A stretch of DNA of 64,000 bases from Bacteroidota bacterium (GTDB taxonomy: Bacteria; Bacteroidota; Bacteroidia; UBA8524): contig WBUH01000016.1 of the NCBI GenBank assembly GCA_008933805.1, forward strand, positions 44,215 through 108,214, in the 5' to 3' direction. How positions within the stretch are numbered: position 1 is the stretch's first letter; each line of letters starts with the position of its first letter. Shown here one piece after another: positions 1 to 10,076 of this stretch. Made by a program: the position numbers and the translations under genes. The notes below the pieces were generated by a model. It did not search any database and was not told where the DNA came from. It was given only the letters and a program-made list of their open reading frames with translations.

Positions 1-783
1 CATTACAAACGGGCCATAAGCAACAATAGGTTCATTAAACGGCTCGCCATACCCAAACAACAGCATACAATCGTCAGTAGCCATTACCTCTATACCTGTA
101 CCCTTGTTTGTAAACTCTATTAAATTATGGGTAGTAACCGTTTGTCCATTAACATCAAGCCTACCGCGCATCACGTAGAAAAATATATTATTACTCTCTT
201 TCACATCTGCGGTAAACTTTCCGCCGGCCTTCATTTCAACACTTGCCATTGTTAAACCGGTTATTGAGTTTACAGGACCTTGAATACCGTTCCGCTCGCC
301 CGAAATCAAGTTCACGGTTACTTTCCCCTCGTCTTCTACAATGTGTGGTATCTCGTCCTTTTGCAACCCCACATAATTTGGAGTAGTCATTTTTAACGAC
401 GACGGAAGATTAAGCCATAACTGCAAAACTTCAACCTCGCCACCGTTTTTCATAAACTCGTCTGATGAAACTTCTGAGTGTATCACGCCGCTGCCGGCCG
501 TCATCCATTGTATCCCGCCTTCAGTAATTACACTTTTGTGCCCGCCTGAATCCCAATGGGTAATATCGCCCGTAATAATAAAAGTCAGCGTTTCAAACCC
601 TCTGTGCGGGTGAGGCCCAAAGGGCAAACCGTGATTATTGGGTGAATATACCTGAGGCCCGTGGTGGTTAAGAAACAAAAACGGGTCGATGTGGTTTACC
701 GAATGCGTAGGCATAGCACGGTAGGTAACCAAATCATCTATTGGGGCACTAATGGCAGTATGAATAGCTTTTATAACTCTCAT
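1..783 (-). CDS. Pirin family protein, partial (C-terminus beyond left edge)
   Basis: The frame opens at an ATG at 783-781 and runs without a stop to base 1, giving 261 residues of a family that is usually about 280-300 long, so only the last few residues are missing. The N-terminal cupin carries the pirin metal ligands: His58 and His60 in GPHPHRGFE, and His102 and Glu104 in GVIHSE. The right-hand end reads EPIVAYGPFVM, the usual C-terminal pirin motif. Pirins are cytoplasmic Fe-binding cupins; some have quercetin dioxygenase activity, others act as redox sensors, and the sequence does not decide which. It is divergent from the histidine kinase gene starting at 911. No clear -7 box is visible upstream on the minus strand. 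Confidence 0.93.
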   Translation of the reverse strand, partial: MRVIKAIHTAISAPIDDLVTYRAMPTHSVNHIDPFLFLNHHGPQVYSPNNHGLPFGPHPHRGFETLTFIITGDITHWDSGGHKSVITEGGIQWMTAGSGVIHSEVSSDEFMKNGGEVEVLQLWLNLPSSLKMTTPNYVGLQKDEIPHIVEDEGKVTVNLISGERNGIQGPVNSITGLTMASVEMKAGGKFTADVKESNNIFFYVMRGRLDVNGQTVTTHNLIEFTNKGTGIEVMATDDCMLLFGYGEPFNEPIVAYGPFVM

Positions 784-860
784 GACAAAACTTGAAGATT
801 ATGTTTGTTGCAACAAATAACAAACAAAAACGGGGTTTGTTATACAATTAATCAAAGGTT

Positions 861-892
861 TTTGAGCATACGCGGATTAAGGGGTAATTTTG
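861..892 (+). promoter_or_regulatory. Bacteroidota-type promoter for the TPR histidine kinase
   Basis: TTTG at 861-864, a 20-base spacer, then TAATTTTG at 885-892. This matches the -33/-7 consensus exactly. Transcription should begin near 896-898, which lies downstream of the TTG at 890 and supports the ATG at 911 as the true start. Confidence 0.75.
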
Positions 893-910
893 TATCTTGT
901 AAATATAGGC

Positions 911-2740
911 ATGGGCAGGAAGTTAGTTTTATGGCTTATTGTTTTAACCCTTACCACTGGGGTAAAAGCAAATATTGACAGCCTGAAAAAGGTATTGGGT
1001 ACCCCAATGCCTGATTCTTCGCTTACCAATACTTATTTATCGTTGGGCAAGGCGTACATGAACATTAGCCCCGATAGCGCATTAACCTATGTTTTGATGG
1101 CCTATGAAAATGCCAAAAAGGCCAACGACCTTGAGAAGCTGGCGAGCGCTGCAAACATTACAGGTGTTGTTTACTTAAACAAAGGCCAATACGACAAAGC
1201 TCTTTTGTACCATCTTGAGGCATCAAAATTGTTTGAAAAAACCGGTAACAAGCGCGGTGTATCGTTCAGTTACAACAACATTGGTTCTGTAAATTTTCAC
1301 ACGGGCAAATACGACGAGGCATTAACGTATTACAAAAAATCACTCGCTCTTAAACTTGAGCTTAATCTGGAAAAAGAGGTAAGCAGTACGTATGTGAACC
1401 TTGGCAATATTTTCATGAAAAAGAATGCTTACGATAGTTGTATTTACTACTATTTGCAGGCACTGGGGAACTCACGAAAAAACAAAGACTTGTACAACGA
1501 ATCGGTATCGTTGATGAATTTGGGCGAGGTTTACTACGACACTAAGAACTACCCGATGGCTTTGAATTATTACCACGAAGCACTGGCAATAAATGAAGCT
1601 CGCAACGATTTGTACCATCAAGCCAATTGCTATTACGCAATGGGCAAAATATATACTGAAACAAAGTTGTACGGGCAGGCTGAAACAAACTTGAAAAAGG
1701 CATACAGCATAGCATCAAAGGGGGATATGAAACCCATGATGATGAACATTTTTTCATTCTTTTCAAAACTGTATGAGGCTACGGGTGATGCCCAGCAAGC
1801 ATTGGCATACTACAAAAAATACCACGCCCTTAACGATACGCTTTTCAATATTGAAAAGGCAAACCGTATTGAGGAATTGAAAGCAGGCTATGAAAGCGAA
1901 CTAAAAGACCAAAAAATTAAGGAGTTAAACCTTGATATGCTAATGGCCGAGCAAAGTGCTAAGCAAAACAAACTGTTTAGAAACCTGCTGATTGTTGCAT
2001 TTCTTTTGGCCGGAGTTACCATTGGGGTTTTGTACCGAAACATCAGATTGAAGCAAAAAACCAACCGCTTGTTGCTTGAAAAAAACAAGCAAATTGAGGT
2101 GCATCAACAGGAAATTGAAGAGAAAAACCAAGCCCTTGCCCGCTATAACAAAGAGTTGATGACCGAAAACATCAGTGTGAAGTATGAGGTATTGAAAAGC
2201 AAAATAAACCCTCACTTCCTGTTCAACTCTTTAAGCACACTTTCAACACTAATCATCAAAGACCAACGAACAGCCATAGATTTTGTGGGACGGTTTTCTA
2301 AACTATACCGCAGCATACTAAAATCAGGCGATAACAAAGTGGTTTCGCTGGCAGAAGAACTGGAAATAGCCGGCCATTATTTGTACATGCAAAAAATGCG
2401 GTTTGGAACAAACTTATCTGTAGAGATTAATGTGCCCCAAACTATGATGCGTAACTGTGTTCCGCCTTTTACGCTGCAATTATTGATAGAGAATGCGATT
2501 AAACACAATATTATCTCAGAAGAAAACAGTTTATCTATTGAGATAAAATATGAAGCTGGAAATATTGTAATAAGTAATAACTTGCAGGTGAAACCCCTGA
2601 AAGAACCATCAACGGGTATAGGCTTACAAAACATTACCGACCGCTACCGCTTGCTGGAAACCCAACCCCCTGTATTTGGTGTTGAAAACGGTTATTATGT
2701 AGCCCGAATACCGCTTTTAAAACCTGAGTTTGCTGCATGA
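911..2740 (+). CDS. TPR-containing sensor histidine kinase, LytS/YehU type
   Basis: A 609-residue sensor kinase. I start it at the ATG at 911, which gives a signal peptide (GRKLVLWLIVLTL), rather than at the TTG at 890, which overlaps the promoter. Tetratricopeptide repeats follow at about residues 30-330 in the periplasm, then a membrane segment near 358-377 (LLIVAFLLAGVTIG), a coiled coil, and a His_kinase domain with the phospho-acceptor motif NPHFLFN near residue 433. The ATPase domain keeps the N box (LLIENAIKHN) and a short GIGLQNI G box. Its stop overlaps the start of the LytTR regulator by four bases, so the two form a cognate two-component system. The signal sensed is unknown; in this phylum TPR kinases of this form are common orphan-input sensors. 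Confidence 0.93.
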   Translation: MGRKLVLWLIVLTLTTGVKANIDSLKKVLGTPMPDSSLTNTYLSLGKAYMNISPDSALTYVLMAYENAKKANDLEKLASAANITGVVYLNKGQYDKALLYHLEASKLFEKTGNKRGVSFSYNNIGSVNFHTGKYDEALTYYKKSLALKLELNLEKEVSSTYVNLGNIFMKKNAYDSCIYYYLQALGNSRKNKDLYNESVSLMNLGEVYYDTKNYPMALNYYHEALAINEARNDLYHQANCYYAMGKIYTETKLYGQAETNLKKAYSIASKGDMKPMMMNIFSFFSKLYEATGDAQQALAYYKKYHALNDTLFNIEKANRIEELKAGYESELKDQKIKELNLDMLMAEQSAKQNKLFRNLLIVAFLLAGVTIGVLYRNIRLKQKTNRLLLEKNKQIEVHQQEIEEKNQALARYNKELMTENISVKYEVLKSKINPHFLFNSLSTLSTLIIKDQRTAIDFVGRFSKLYRSILKSGDNKVVSLAEELEIAGHYLYMQKMRFGTNLSVEINVPQTMMRNCVPPFTLQLLIENAIKHNIISEENSLSIEIKYEAGNIVISNNLQVKPLKEPSTGIGLQNITDRYRLLETQPPVFGVENGYYVARIPLLKPEFAA

Positions 2741-3471
2741 ACTGCGCTATAATTGAAGACGAACAACACGCCGCTACCCACCTAGAGTATTTGCTTTCGC
2801 AATGTACGCAAGAAGTTCAGGTACAAGCACGTCTGGGCACAGTGAAATCGGCTTACCAATGGCTGCAAAGCAATGAGCCCGACATTATTTTTCTGGATGT
2901 ACAACTGGGCGACGATTTAGGCTTTAGCATTTTTGAGAATATGCAGGTAACCACACCTGTTATCTTCACCACGTCGTACGAAGAATATGCCATTAAAGCG
3001 TTTGAGCTAAACAGCATTGCCTATTTGCTTAAGCCAGTGCTACTGGATGAATTGCAAGCCTCATTAAATAAATACGACAGCTTGGTGCAGCAACCCAAGT
3101 CGTACGAAAACTTAAGCCGTATTCACACACCCTACCAAAAACGGTTCTTGGTACAATCGGGAAAAGAAATCATATCACTGCTTGCCGATGATATTGCCTA
3201 TTTTTTTGTGCAAAACCGCCACTTGATTATTGCCACGCTGGATGGCAAAAAGTATTTGTTTGACGGCAGCCTTGACGCTATGGAAATGCGTGTTGACCCT
3301 GAGAACTTCTTCCGCATAAACCGCCAGTTTATTGTATCGTTTAATGCTATTGAGAAAATGTTTAACCACACGCGCGGCAGGGTGAAATTAATTACCCGCC
3401 CGTTATCAAAAGAAGAGATGGTGGTGAGCATTGATAGGGCTGCGGAGTTTAAAGATTGGTTAAATCGATAA
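2737..3471 (+). CDS. LytTR-family response regulator
   Basis: A 244-residue regulator whose ATGA overlaps the stop of the kinase before it, indicating translational coupling. The receiver domain (residues 1-120) shows the acidic pocket EDE near residue 8, the phospho-acceptor Asp in IIFLDVQLG, and the conserved Lys in YLLKPV. A LytTR DNA-binding domain fills about residues 140-244 (IAYFFVQNRHLIIATLDGK, then FFRINRQFIVS), the usual layout of LytR/AlgR regulators. It is expected to bind direct repeats upstream of its targets. The nearest downstream gene is the giant T9SS protein, which may be a target, but nothing in the sequence proves it. Confidence 0.95.
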   Translation: MNCAIIEDEQHAATHLEYLLSQCTQEVQVQARLGTVKSAYQWLQSNEPDIIFLDVQLGDDLGFSIFENMQVTTPVIFTTSYEEYAIKAFELNSIAYLLKPVLLDELQASLNKYDSLVQQPKSYENLSRIHTPYQKRFLVQSGKEIISLLADDIAYFFVQNRHLIIATLDGKKYLFDGSLDAMEMRVDPENFFRINRQFIVSFNAIEKMFNHTRGRVKLITRPLSKEEMVVSIDRAAEFKDWLNR

Positions 3472-3594
3472 CCTCTTTTACAATTTCAAGCACAAAAAAA
3501 ACACTTTCGCGTTAATACGCAACGCTTTAGTAGTTTTTGCTGCAACATTTTGTGTGTTGTAAGCTATCTATGTTGATTAAACAAGGCTTAGGAT

Positions 3595-6500
3595 ATGAAA
3601 CGTTCATTACAGTTTTTAGCAATTTTAATTCTGCTGATCCTTTCACACACAAGGACAGAGGCACAGACCAACTCCATTGAGTTGAAAAGCGGTTCGGGAA
3701 GCCTTATAAGTTCCCACAACTCCGTGTCGGCAGCGATTGCCGCAATTCCTTCTACAATTACACAAGCATACGTAATTGAAATTACCACCGCCTATACAGG
3801 CGCCAACGAAACTTTTCCTATTACGTTTCCTGCTAAATCAGGCGCAAGCGCAAGCAACACAATTACGTTGCGTCCGGCAAGTAACGTTACCAGTGCTACA
3901 ATAACAACATCAGGAGCAACATCGTTAATGGAACTTAAGGATGGTGATTATGTGATTGTTGATGGGCGTCCCGGTGGCACAGGCACAACAAAAGCCTTAA
4001 CGCTGGCGCAAACCAATACAGGAGCATATTCGGCTGTATCATTTGTTGACGGTGCTACAAATAACATATTGAGGTATTTGAACATTTCACAGGCTTCTAC
4101 CTCAAGCACAGGACGAAGTATTTATTTTTTCACCTCAGCATCAAACTCTTCAGGTAACTCAGATAACAGGGTAGAATTTTGTAAAGTTACAGGAGGTCGC
4201 TATATCGTTCAATTAGGTGGAACTGCTGCAAACCCTAACCGTAGAAACACTTTATATGGTAATGAGTTTTTGAACCAAACCTATGCCGGCATATATGGAA
4301 CCAGCACCGCAAACCAAATGTTTGTAGTGGATTCTAACTCGTTCCACATGACCACTCCCACGACTTCTACTTCTATTTCTTCGGGCATCTACATCACTTC
4401 GTACTCTGATACTATTATCGTTACCCGTAACAAGTTTTATGACATAACGCTAACGGGTAGTAACGACTGTGATATACACGGTGTGTACATATCTGCAACT
4501 GCCGGAATGGTAGCAAACATAACTAACAACATTATTGCATTTGATGGAAACCCAGGCTCTACAGCCACCTACGGAATTTCATTAGTAGGTAGCGGTGCAA
4601 GCAATGTAAAAGCATATTACAACTCTATACGTATAGGTGGCACATTAACCACGGGCGGAACGAGCGGCAACGTGCTTTCGGCTTGTATAAACAAAACCAA
4701 TACAAGTACCACTGGCGTATATGATTTTAGAAATAACATTTTGGCAAATATGCGTACCGGCGGAATTAGTGGCGGACAACACCTTCCCTTTTCAGCTACC
4801 AGTGCCAACGGTATTATTGCTGCAATGGACTATAACGTGTATAACTCTGCTTCGGGGCTTATCAGCCGACTAGGCACAGCTACCAGCAACTCCATTGCAT
4901 CTCACCAAGCATTATTTACTTCAGGTATAGATGATAACGCCAACGATTATCCTGTTTTCTTTACTTCTAATACTGATTTGCACTTAACAGGTACATCACT
5001 TGGAAACTCCGATCTTAAAGCTCAAGTTATATCAAGCGTAACCAATGATATTGACAATAACCCTCGTGGTGCTTCAACATACAGGGGAGCTGATGATAAC
5101 CCTGCATATCCTATACTAGGTCTTAAAAATGACATTGGTATTGTTAGTATAGACCAACCCGCTGCGGGCAGCTGTGCTACAACACAAACGGTTAAAGTTA
5201 CTGCTAAAAACTTTGGCATTAACCAAGTTGACACCTTTACTGTAAACTGGAGCATTAACGGTAGTTTGCAAACTCCTGTTACATTTTACCAGCTGCTAGA
5301 TACTGTTTTAGGCTCAGGGAGTGTAACGCAACAAGTAACCTTGGGTAATTTCTCATCTACTGCCGGAGTAAAATACACCATAAAGGCTTGGACCAGCAGC
5401 CCCAACAATGTTAATGACGCCCTAAAAATTAATGACTCTTCAAGCCGTATTTTCTCAATGGCTTTGCAAGCAGGCACTTATACCATTGGTGGCACTACAC
5501 CTAACTTTGCAACAATAAACGATGCAGTAAATGAGCTAAATACCTATGGTATTTGTGGTCCAGTTGTTTTTGATATCCGCAACGGCACCTACACTGAAAA
5601 GCTGGTGTTCAATGAAATTTCAGGAGCCTCTGCAACAAACACAATCACTTTTAAAAGTGAAAGCAACAATAAAACAGCAGTAACCATTAGCTCTGCTGCA
5701 AGCACTGTAACTACTGATAACTACACGATTTCATTAGTTGGCACTGACCATATTACATTTAGGGATTTAACGCTTGAACGTAGCGGAACAGGCACATATT
5801 CGTCTGTTATCAATATTGATGGAACCGTTGAAAACATTGTAATACGCGACAACAAGTTTGTTGGACCAACTAATATAACTACTGATGCAAACGGTACACG
5901 TTCACACGTTTATGCAGGCTCAACCGCTATCACCTCTAATGTGTTAATTTATAACAACGAGATGGTGGGCAACTCAAACGGAGTTTGGCTAAATGTAAAC
6001 ACTACAACCCGATCAACCGGAACTAAAATATACAGCAACACAATTGATGCAAACTATACAGGTGTTTTTGTAGCAGGCCAGAACTATCCTGAGATTTACA
6101 AAAACAGAATAGTGCGTGCTGACCAAACCATTAACGTTGAATACTACGGTATAAGCATGAACATTGTTGACAGCGCATACTTTGTATCGCAAAACTTTGT
6201 TGAATCTAACAGGGGATATGGTATCCGCTTGCGCGACTGTAATGGTAATGCAGGAAAAGAAGGACAGGTAATCAACAACATGATAACTATGTCGTATGCA
6301 GGAACCTCAAGCGTATATGGTATCAGTAATGAAACTTCAGGTTCTTACCAATTGTTTGCTCACAACACTTGTTTGTTAGATGTTGACTACACCTCTACTT
6401 CAACTACCACAGGTGGTCGTGGTTTTTACATGCCTGTTGTAACGCTTAACGCTTACAACAAGGTTAGAATATTAAATAACATATTCTACAACAAGTTAGA

Positions 6501-9500
6501 CGGTGTGGCCGCTTGGTATACTCCCAACGGCTTAGCCGCTATTACAGAACTTGACTATAACTTGTATTATACCACAGGCGAAAACCTTGGTTATTTAACC
6601 TCAACTTATTACCCTGATTTTGCTTCGTTCCAAACAGCTACAGGAAAGGATGCACATAGCTACAACTTTGCTCCCAACTTTGTTAGCAGCAAAAACCCTC
6701 ACTTGTTATTCCTTTCACGCTTTGCGTATGGCAAAAACGGATTGAACATTACTAATGATTATGATGGCGATGTGCGTTGTGCATCATTACCTACCATTGG
6801 TGCTGATGAATACACTCCATCACTAAGCGCTCCTACAGCTACCTTTATCGGCCCTAACAGCGCTGTTACAGGTGACAGGTCGTACTTCTTGTTTAATGGT
6901 AATGCAAACCAAATAGCCATCTACAAATGGTATGTAAACGGTGTGTACGTAAACCAAGGTATTAACTTTATTTACAGTTTCCCAACAGCAGGCAATTATG
7001 ATATTATGATGGTTGCTGAAAACTGTAGCGGTTTTGACAGTGCACAGGTGAGCTATACCATTGCCGACCCTACACTTGCTCCTACTGCTAACTTCTCATC
7101 TGACAGGAATCAGATATACGTTAATGAGAGCATAAAACTTACTGACCTTTCGCTAAACGGACCTACTGCTTGGCATTGGAGCGTAACACCTAATAACGGC
7201 ACGAATGTTATTTTCTCAGACTCAACGGAGCAAGACCCATCTATTTTGTTTACCGAAGCCGGTAAATATGAAATATGCTTGATTTCTGATAACGCTATAG
7301 GTAGCAGTGCGCAACGCTGCCGTACCGCTTACATTGAGGTGTATCCGATTGTAAATATGTGTGCAGAGAAAACCTCAACTTTTGAGCGTGGTAAAATTTA
7401 TGACGACGGTGGTTCAGCGGCTAACTATGCTGCCAACCAAAACTGTGCATTCTTCATCAACCCATGTGCTTCATCTGTAACCCTGCGTTTTAACCAATGG
7501 ACCAATACTGATGCTGATGACAAGCTGATTATTTACGACGGTGATACCAGCGATGCTGCTAACATTATTGCTACGATAACCGGAGGTATGACTAACCCCG
7601 GCGGAACAACAGGTTTCACTGCAAAATCAGGACATATGTGGTTGCTTTGGAAAACCGATGCAGCTACGCAGTACGCAGGTTTTGAGGCTGAGTGGGAAAG
7701 CGTACCTGTGAGCACTAGCCCAACTGTAGCAGGTTTCAATATTCCTGATACGTTGTTTGAAGATTCTCCGTACGATTTTGTAAACACTTCAACCGGAAAC
7801 GGATTAACCTTCTTCTGGGATTTTGATTACCCTAACTACGAATCGGATAACAACAACAACTACAGCAAACCAAATCCAACCAAAACCTTTGTATTGCCCG
7901 GCACATACAATGTTTTGTTGTCATCAACAAACTGTTTAGGTGTTGATTCGTTCTTCAAACAAATTGTGGTTGTTTCTCCAACAACAGCTCCTACACCGGT
8001 TGACTTTACAGCCAGCCTTACTAAAGTAAATACTGCCGAAGTAACCCGCCTAACTGACCTTAGCGGACATGGCCCAAGCAACTGGAAATGGGAAATAACC
8101 CCATCAAACGGTGTGCAGTTTATTGATGCCGCAACCAGCCGCAACCCCCGCGTAGCGTTTAGCTTTGGCGGTAAATACACTGTTAAACTTGTAGCTTCTA
8201 ACAGCGTTGGTGCTGATTCTATTGAGAAAATAGACTACATCGAAGTTGTTGAATACTGCCGTCCTAACGTGCTTACTACGAATACCGACGTAACCATTCG
8301 CCGTGTGAGATTTGAGCAAATCGACCAATCATCTGATTATGGGGTGAACAAATACAGCGATTTCAGCTCAAACGGCCAAGTAGCACAAGTTGCTGAAGGC
8401 GGAGTGTACAACATTAATATTGAACGTAACACAAACAACGAGCGTGTAAACTTTGCTGCTTGGATTGATTTGAACCAAGACGGTGATTTTGAAGATCAAG
8501 ACGAAGAAGTATTGTTTGACAGTGCTTCAACTGCGCAAATACTAACCGCACCTATTACCATTCCTGCAAGCGGCTTATTAGGCCCAACTCGTATGCGTGT
8601 AGCAGTATCAAGGGCAAACCTTACTACACTACCTTGCGGTCCTGTTGTAGTTGGTGAGTACGAAGATTTTAAAGTAAATATTCTACCTGACGATAAAGCT
8701 CCTGTGGTAACCATTGTAGGTCCTAACCCTGCAACTGTAGAGGTTGGCTACGGTTACACCGATTCAGGTGCTACTGCTTTTGATAATGTTGACGGTAACA
8801 TTACCTCAACCATTATGATTGTAGGTAGTGCTGATACCTTAACAGTTGGCGAGTACACCATCAGCTACACTGCAACTGACTCAAGAGGTAATACTACTAC
8901 GGTAGAACGTAAAGTGAAAATCACTCCCGATGTTACTAAACCTGTGTTTACTAAAAACGGAGATGATACTGTAAAACTTTCTGTATTCTCTCAATACGTT
9001 GAGCCCGGCTACAATGCTATTGACAATCCTTTCGGAACAGATTTAACACCTGTTGTAGTAACAACCGGCGCTGTAGATACTGCTAAGGTTGGCACTTATG
9101 AGCTAACCTACACCGTTGCTGATGCAAGCGGTAACACTGTACAATTGAAACGTATCATCATTGTTAGTGATACTACAAAACCTGTAATTACACTTAACGG
9201 CAATGCAACTATAGACCATAGCGGTAAAACTCCTTATGTGGATGCAGGTGCTTCTGTAGCTGATAACTACGACCCATTTGTACCTTATACCGTAACAGGT
9301 AGCGTAAACGTTAACGCTTTAGGCACATATACCTTGGTGTATAAAGCCGTTGACGCCGCAGGTAATGTTGCTGACTCAGTAGTACGCACCATTAATGTGG
9401 TTGACAGAATTGCTCCACAAATTACGTTGGTGGGTAGTGATATTGTTCATCTTGCCCGCTGGCAGTCGTACACAGATTCAGGTTATACATTGAGTGATAA

Positions 9501-9918
9501 CTTCTACGACAGCGCACAAGTAACCGTTGAAACACTTGGCAACTGGGTAAACAGCAGTGTTGAAGGCTTGTACTACATCCAATACCGTGCTACGGATTTA
9601 AGCGGTAATGTATCACTTAGTGCTAAGCGTGTGATTTATGTGAACGGAACCAACAGTGTGCCTGTGATTGAAGGCGGACAAGTAAGTGTGTATCCTAACC
9701 CAAGCAATGGTAACTTTACAGTAGAAGCTACCCAAGCCTTTGGACAAGGTGTAACAATAACTGTTACCAACCTATTAGGTGCTACTGTTTACCAAACACA
9801 ACCCGAAAGCGGTGCAACAAAAGCACTTATCAACCTTGAAGGAATAAATGCAGGAATCTATTTTGTAAACATCAGCAACGGTAACCGTGTTGAAACTACC
9901 AAAATAGTAGTGCGTTAA
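3595..9918 (+). CDS. Giant T9SS type A surface protein with beta-helix, PKD, CUB, GEVED and Ig-like repeats
   Basis: A 2107-residue secreted protein. After a signal peptide (RSLQFLAILILLILS) come two right-handed parallel beta-helix regions (about 25-510 and 625-1075) separated by a CARDB-like segment (about 515-620). Then come PKD-type domains (about 1080-1250 and 1375-1545) with a CUB-like domain between them (about 1254-1372), and a GEVED domain (about 1550-1700, with AAWIDLNQDGDF). Four tandem Ig-like repeats of about 80 residues follow (about 1700-2020, each with an AxDxxGN core), and a type A T9SS sorting domain ends it (YPNPSNGNF to the terminal TTKIVVR). The product should cross the outer membrane by the T9SS and be anchored or released. 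The architecture suggests adhesion or polysaccharide binding. A strong hairpin terminator follows. Confidence 0.92.
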   Translation: MKRSLQFLAILILLILSHTRTEAQTNSIELKSGSGSLISSHNSVSAAIAAIPSTITQAYVIEITTAYTGANETFPITFPAKSGASASNTITLRPASNVTSATITTSGATSLMELKDGDYVIVDGRPGGTGTTKALTLAQTNTGAYSAVSFVDGATNNILRYLNISQASTSSTGRSIYFFTSASNSSGNSDNRVEFCKVTGGRYIVQLGGTAANPNRRNTLYGNEFLNQTYAGIYGTSTANQMFVVDSNSFHMTTPTTSTSISSGIYITSYSDTIIVTRNKFYDITLTGSNDCDIHGVYISATAGMVANITNNIIAFDGNPGSTATYGISLVGSGASNVKAYYNSIRIGGTLTTGGTSGNVLSACINKTNTSTTGVYDFRNNILANMRTGGISGGQHLPFSATSANGIIAAMDYNVYNSASGLISRLGTATSNSIASHQALFTSGIDDNANDYPVFFTSNTDLHLTGTSLGNSDLKAQVISSVTNDIDNNPRGASTYRGADDNPAYPILGLKNDIGIVSIDQPAAGSCATTQTVKVTAKNFGINQVDTFTVNWSINGSLQTPVTFYQLLDTVLGSGSVTQQVTLGNFSSTAGVKYTIKAWTSSPNNVNDALKINDSSSRIFSMALQAGTYTIGGTTPNFATINDAVNELNTYGICGPVVFDIRNGTYTEKLVFNEISGASATNTITFKSESNNKTAVTISSAASTVTTDNYTISLVGTDHITFRDLTLERSGTGTYSSVINIDGTVENIVIRDNKFVGPTNITTDANGTRSHVYAGSTAITSNVLIYNNEMVGNSNGVWLNVNTTTRSTGTKIYSNTIDANYTGVFVAGQNYPEIYKNRIVRADQTINVEYYGISMNIVDSAYFVSQNFVESNRGYGIRLRDCNGNAGKEGQVINNMITMSYAGTSSVYGISNETSGSYQLFAHNTCLLDVDYTSTSTTTGGRGFYMPVVTLNAYNKVRILNNIFYNKLDGVAAWYTPNGLAAITELDYNLYYTTGENLGYLTSTYYPDFASFQTATGKDAHSYNFAPNFVSSKNPHLLFLSRFAYGKNGLNITNDYDGDVRCASLPTIGADEYTPSLSAPTATFIGPNSAVTGDRSYFLFNGNANQIAIYKWYVNGVYVNQGINFIYSFPTAGNYDIMMVAENCSGFDSAQVSYTIADPTLAPTANFSSDRNQIYVNESIKLTDLSLNGPTAWHWSVTPNNGTNVIFSDSTEQDPSILFTEAGKYEICLISDNAIGSSAQRCRTAYIEVYPIVNMCAEKTSTFERGKIYDDGGSAANYAANQNCAFFINPCASSVTLRFNQWTNTDADDKLIIYDGDTSDAANIIATITGGMTNPGGTTGFTAKSGHMWLLWKTDAATQYAGFEAEWESVPVSTSPTVAGFNIPDTLFEDSPYDFVNTSTGNGLTFFWDFDYPNYESDNNNNYSKPNPTKTFVLPGTYNVLLSSTNCLGVDSFFKQIVVVSPTTAPTPVDFTASLTKVNTAEVTRLTDLSGHGPSNWKWEITPSNGVQFIDAATSRNPRVAFSFGGKYTVKLVASNSVGADSIEKIDYIEVVEYCRPNVLTTNTDVTIRRVRFEQIDQSSDYGVNKYSDFSSNGQVAQVAEGGVYNINIERNTNNERVNFAAWIDLNQDGDFEDQDEEVLFDSASTAQILTAPITIPASGLLGPTRMRVAVSRANLTTLPCGPVVVGEYEDFKVNILPDDKAPVVTIVGPNPATVEVGYGYTDSGATAFDNVDGNITSTIMIVGSADTLTVGEYTISYTATDSRGNTTTVERKVKITPDVTKPVFTKNGDDTVKLSVFSQYVEPGYNAIDNPFGTDLTPVVVTTGAVDTAKVGTYELTYTVADASGNTVQLKRIIIVSDTTKPVITLNGNATIDHSGKTPYVDAGASVADNYDPFVPYTVTGSVNVNALGTYTLVYKAVDAAGNVADSVVRTINVVDRIAPQITLVGSDIVHLARWQSYTDSGYTLSDNFYDSAQVTVETLGNWVNSSVEGLYYIQYRATDLSGNVSLSAKRVIYVNGTNSVPVIEGGQVSVYPNPSNGNFTVEATQAFGQGVTITVTNLLGATVYQTQPESGATKALINLEGINAGIYFVNISNGNRVETTKIVVR

Positions 9919-9962
9919 AAAAAGATATCCTTTTCATTTCCAGTGCATAATGAGAACCTAGT

Positions 9963-9987
9963 GGCCCCGAAAGGGGCCGCTCTGTTT
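9963..9987 (+). terminator. Rho-independent terminator after the giant T9SS gene
   Basis: Six-base GC stem GGCCCC (9963-9968) and GGGGCC (9973-9978) with a GAAA tetraloop, followed by GCTCTGTTTT. It lies 45 bases past the stop. Confidence 0.8.
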
Positions 9988-10046
9988 TATGGGTATCTGA
10001 TAAACATTATTAGGAGGGTTTTTTTCTACTTTAAAGCCTTTTGCAC

Positions 10047-10054
10047 TAAGTTTG
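10047..10054 (+). promoter_or_regulatory. -7 element TAAGTTTG for the LpxD-like gene
   Basis: An exact TAnnTTTG octamer 22 bases before the ATG at 10077. A clear TTTG -33 box is not visible at the expected distance. Confidence 0.55.
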
Positions 10055-10076
10055 CCCCATAATTTTCTGCTTATAA